A DNA stretch of 64,000 nucleotides from contig CM072511.1 in assembly GCA_036898135.1 (NCBI GenBank), positions 74,114,119 through 74,178,118 of the forward strand, written 5' to 3'. Source of the stretch: Oncomelania hupensis (taxonomy: Eukaryota; Mollusca; Gastropoda; Littorinimorpha; Pomatiopsidae). Positions 63,297-64,000 of this stretch are shown in pieces. The notes beneath the pieces are model-generated. The model made no database searches. It was not told the DNA's origin and saw only the letters and a program-made list of their open reading frames with translations. A program made the position numbers and the translations under genes. The first letter of the stretch is position 1, and every line of letters starts with the position of its first letter.

Positions 63297-63351
63297 ACGA
63301 AGTCCCCTATACGCTGATGTGTCTGGGGACGTTAATCTACTTGAACAACTG
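63297..63351 (+). mobile_element. 55-bp retroposed 3' end of LINE family B
   Basis: It is flanked by AATGCGGCCTCC at 63285-63296 and 63352-63363 (12-bp TSD). The interior 'gtcccctatacgct' ... 'gtctggggacg' ... 'aatctacttgaacaactg' matches the 3' terminal 55 bp of LINE B (22407-22461 reverse complement). Confidence 0.88.
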
Positions 63352-63363
63352 AATGCGGCCTCC

Positions 63364-64000
63364 CTTCTATCTAACCTTGGGTTTCATCAGTATGTAACTG
63401 CTTTTATTATTGGTTAACAATGCCATCACGCGTTTTGTAAATAGCTCTAGAACCAGTGACTTATGCTACTCAGTAATTAGGGAATTGTTAATTAAAAAAA
63501 AACACAACAACAACATATGCATGCGCGTTCGTACGCATGTGTGCGTGTGCATGTGTGTGTGTTTGTGCATGTGCATGCGTGAGCACGCGTGCGCGAGTGC
63601 ATATGCGTGCGCGTGCATGCATGATTGTGTTTAGAAGTAACGAATATTATTTGAATGGTGTAGGTAGCTGAAGTTTGGCTGTTGCTATGGAACAATGACG
63701 TGGCACTAGGCCCGAGTCGTCTGCTACACCGTTGGGCGTTTCCCACAGCTTCCCAAACCGAAAGTAAATAATGCTGCATCATTGCAGTAATTTTCTAACT
63801 TATTTAAGGTTTAAGAAAGTGTTACACATCAATGTTTAATGTTACAACCATAATGCAGTGTGTTGTTTATTTAATAAAAGAAGGGTTGTGAAAGTACATT
63901 TTTAAAGAAAGGTTGGTGTGTGATTTGCGTGCGTAGAGAGAGGTATTATTGAGGTCTTTGGCGCCTTGCGCAACTCGTGTCGCAGTCCTCTCTCTTTTCT
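63364..64000. other. No gene recognised; GT/GC-rich low-complexity tract
   Basis: Positions 63520-63625 consist of GT, GCAT and GCGT words. Open frames rich in Cys/His across it are artefacts. The remainder is unremarkable. Confidence 0.55.

Noticed and set aside
63410..63782. Cys/His-rich ORFs resembling zinc-finger or toxin-like peptides
   Set aside because: They are translation of a GT/GCAT low-complexity tract on both strands, with no spacing pattern or signal peptide.

Overview
This is a repeat-dense window from an animal nuclear genome. I favour a mollusc, probably a gastropod, because of the mixture of RTE-type LINEs, Gmr1-like Gypsy elements, hAT deletion derivatives, tRNA-SINEs and a CYP20A1-type P450 gene. 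That placement is inference and no single sequence proves it. There are no operons, CRISPR arrays or bacterial features. Most long open frames are retrotransposon remnants.

Host genes (sparse). (1) The last two coding exons of a CYP20A1-like cytochrome P450 lie on the + strand at 5773-5837 and 30705-30960. They are separated by an intron of 24,867 bp filled with mobile elements. (2) A compact two-exon gene for a 124-residue protein of unknown function lies on the - strand (13069-14340) inside that intron. It has clean splice sites and an AATAAA. (3) At 55958-56041 a + strand first coding exon encodes a 28-residue signal anchor ending at a GTGAGT donor. It resembles the N-terminus of a CYP20A1-type P450, so a second, tandem copy may start there and continue beyond the window.

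Mobile elements. LINE family A (RTE-like: APE endonuclease plus RT, GGATA tail) has at least nine copies. A 5'-truncated RNase H-bearing LINE (family B) occupies 22407-27254 with a 10-bp target-site duplication (TSD). A complete but defective Gypsy element (34771-40679, - strand, TSD GTCAT) sits inside a LINE A copy. Its integrase lies upstream of its reverse transcriptase. Related LTRs occur at 1-279, 29738-30357 and 62629-63217. DNA transposons fall into groups by TSD: a 5-bp group with ends CAGGG(G/C)CGGAT (36137-36412, 43710-46342, 49638-51393, the last with hAT transposase); a 6-bp group (14819-15971, 20053-20883, 46624-47674), each carrying a different transposase fragment; a TA-flanked pogo-like MITE (31795-32390); and a tiny palindromic element (49104-49212). 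A P-element/THAP9-type transposase remnant (59620-61516) is split by a 1,063-bp solo LTR with TSD GTCTG.

Nesting gives a relative chronology. Around 34.7-41.7 kb, LINE A is interrupted by the Gypsy element, which is itself interrupted by a 5-bp-TSD MITE in the RT and a short retroposon in one LTR. The most unusual object is 43710-46342: a hAT-like element with intact ends and TSD enclosing about 2 kb of LINE A. The same hAT-end/LINE junction recurs at 59521-59595.
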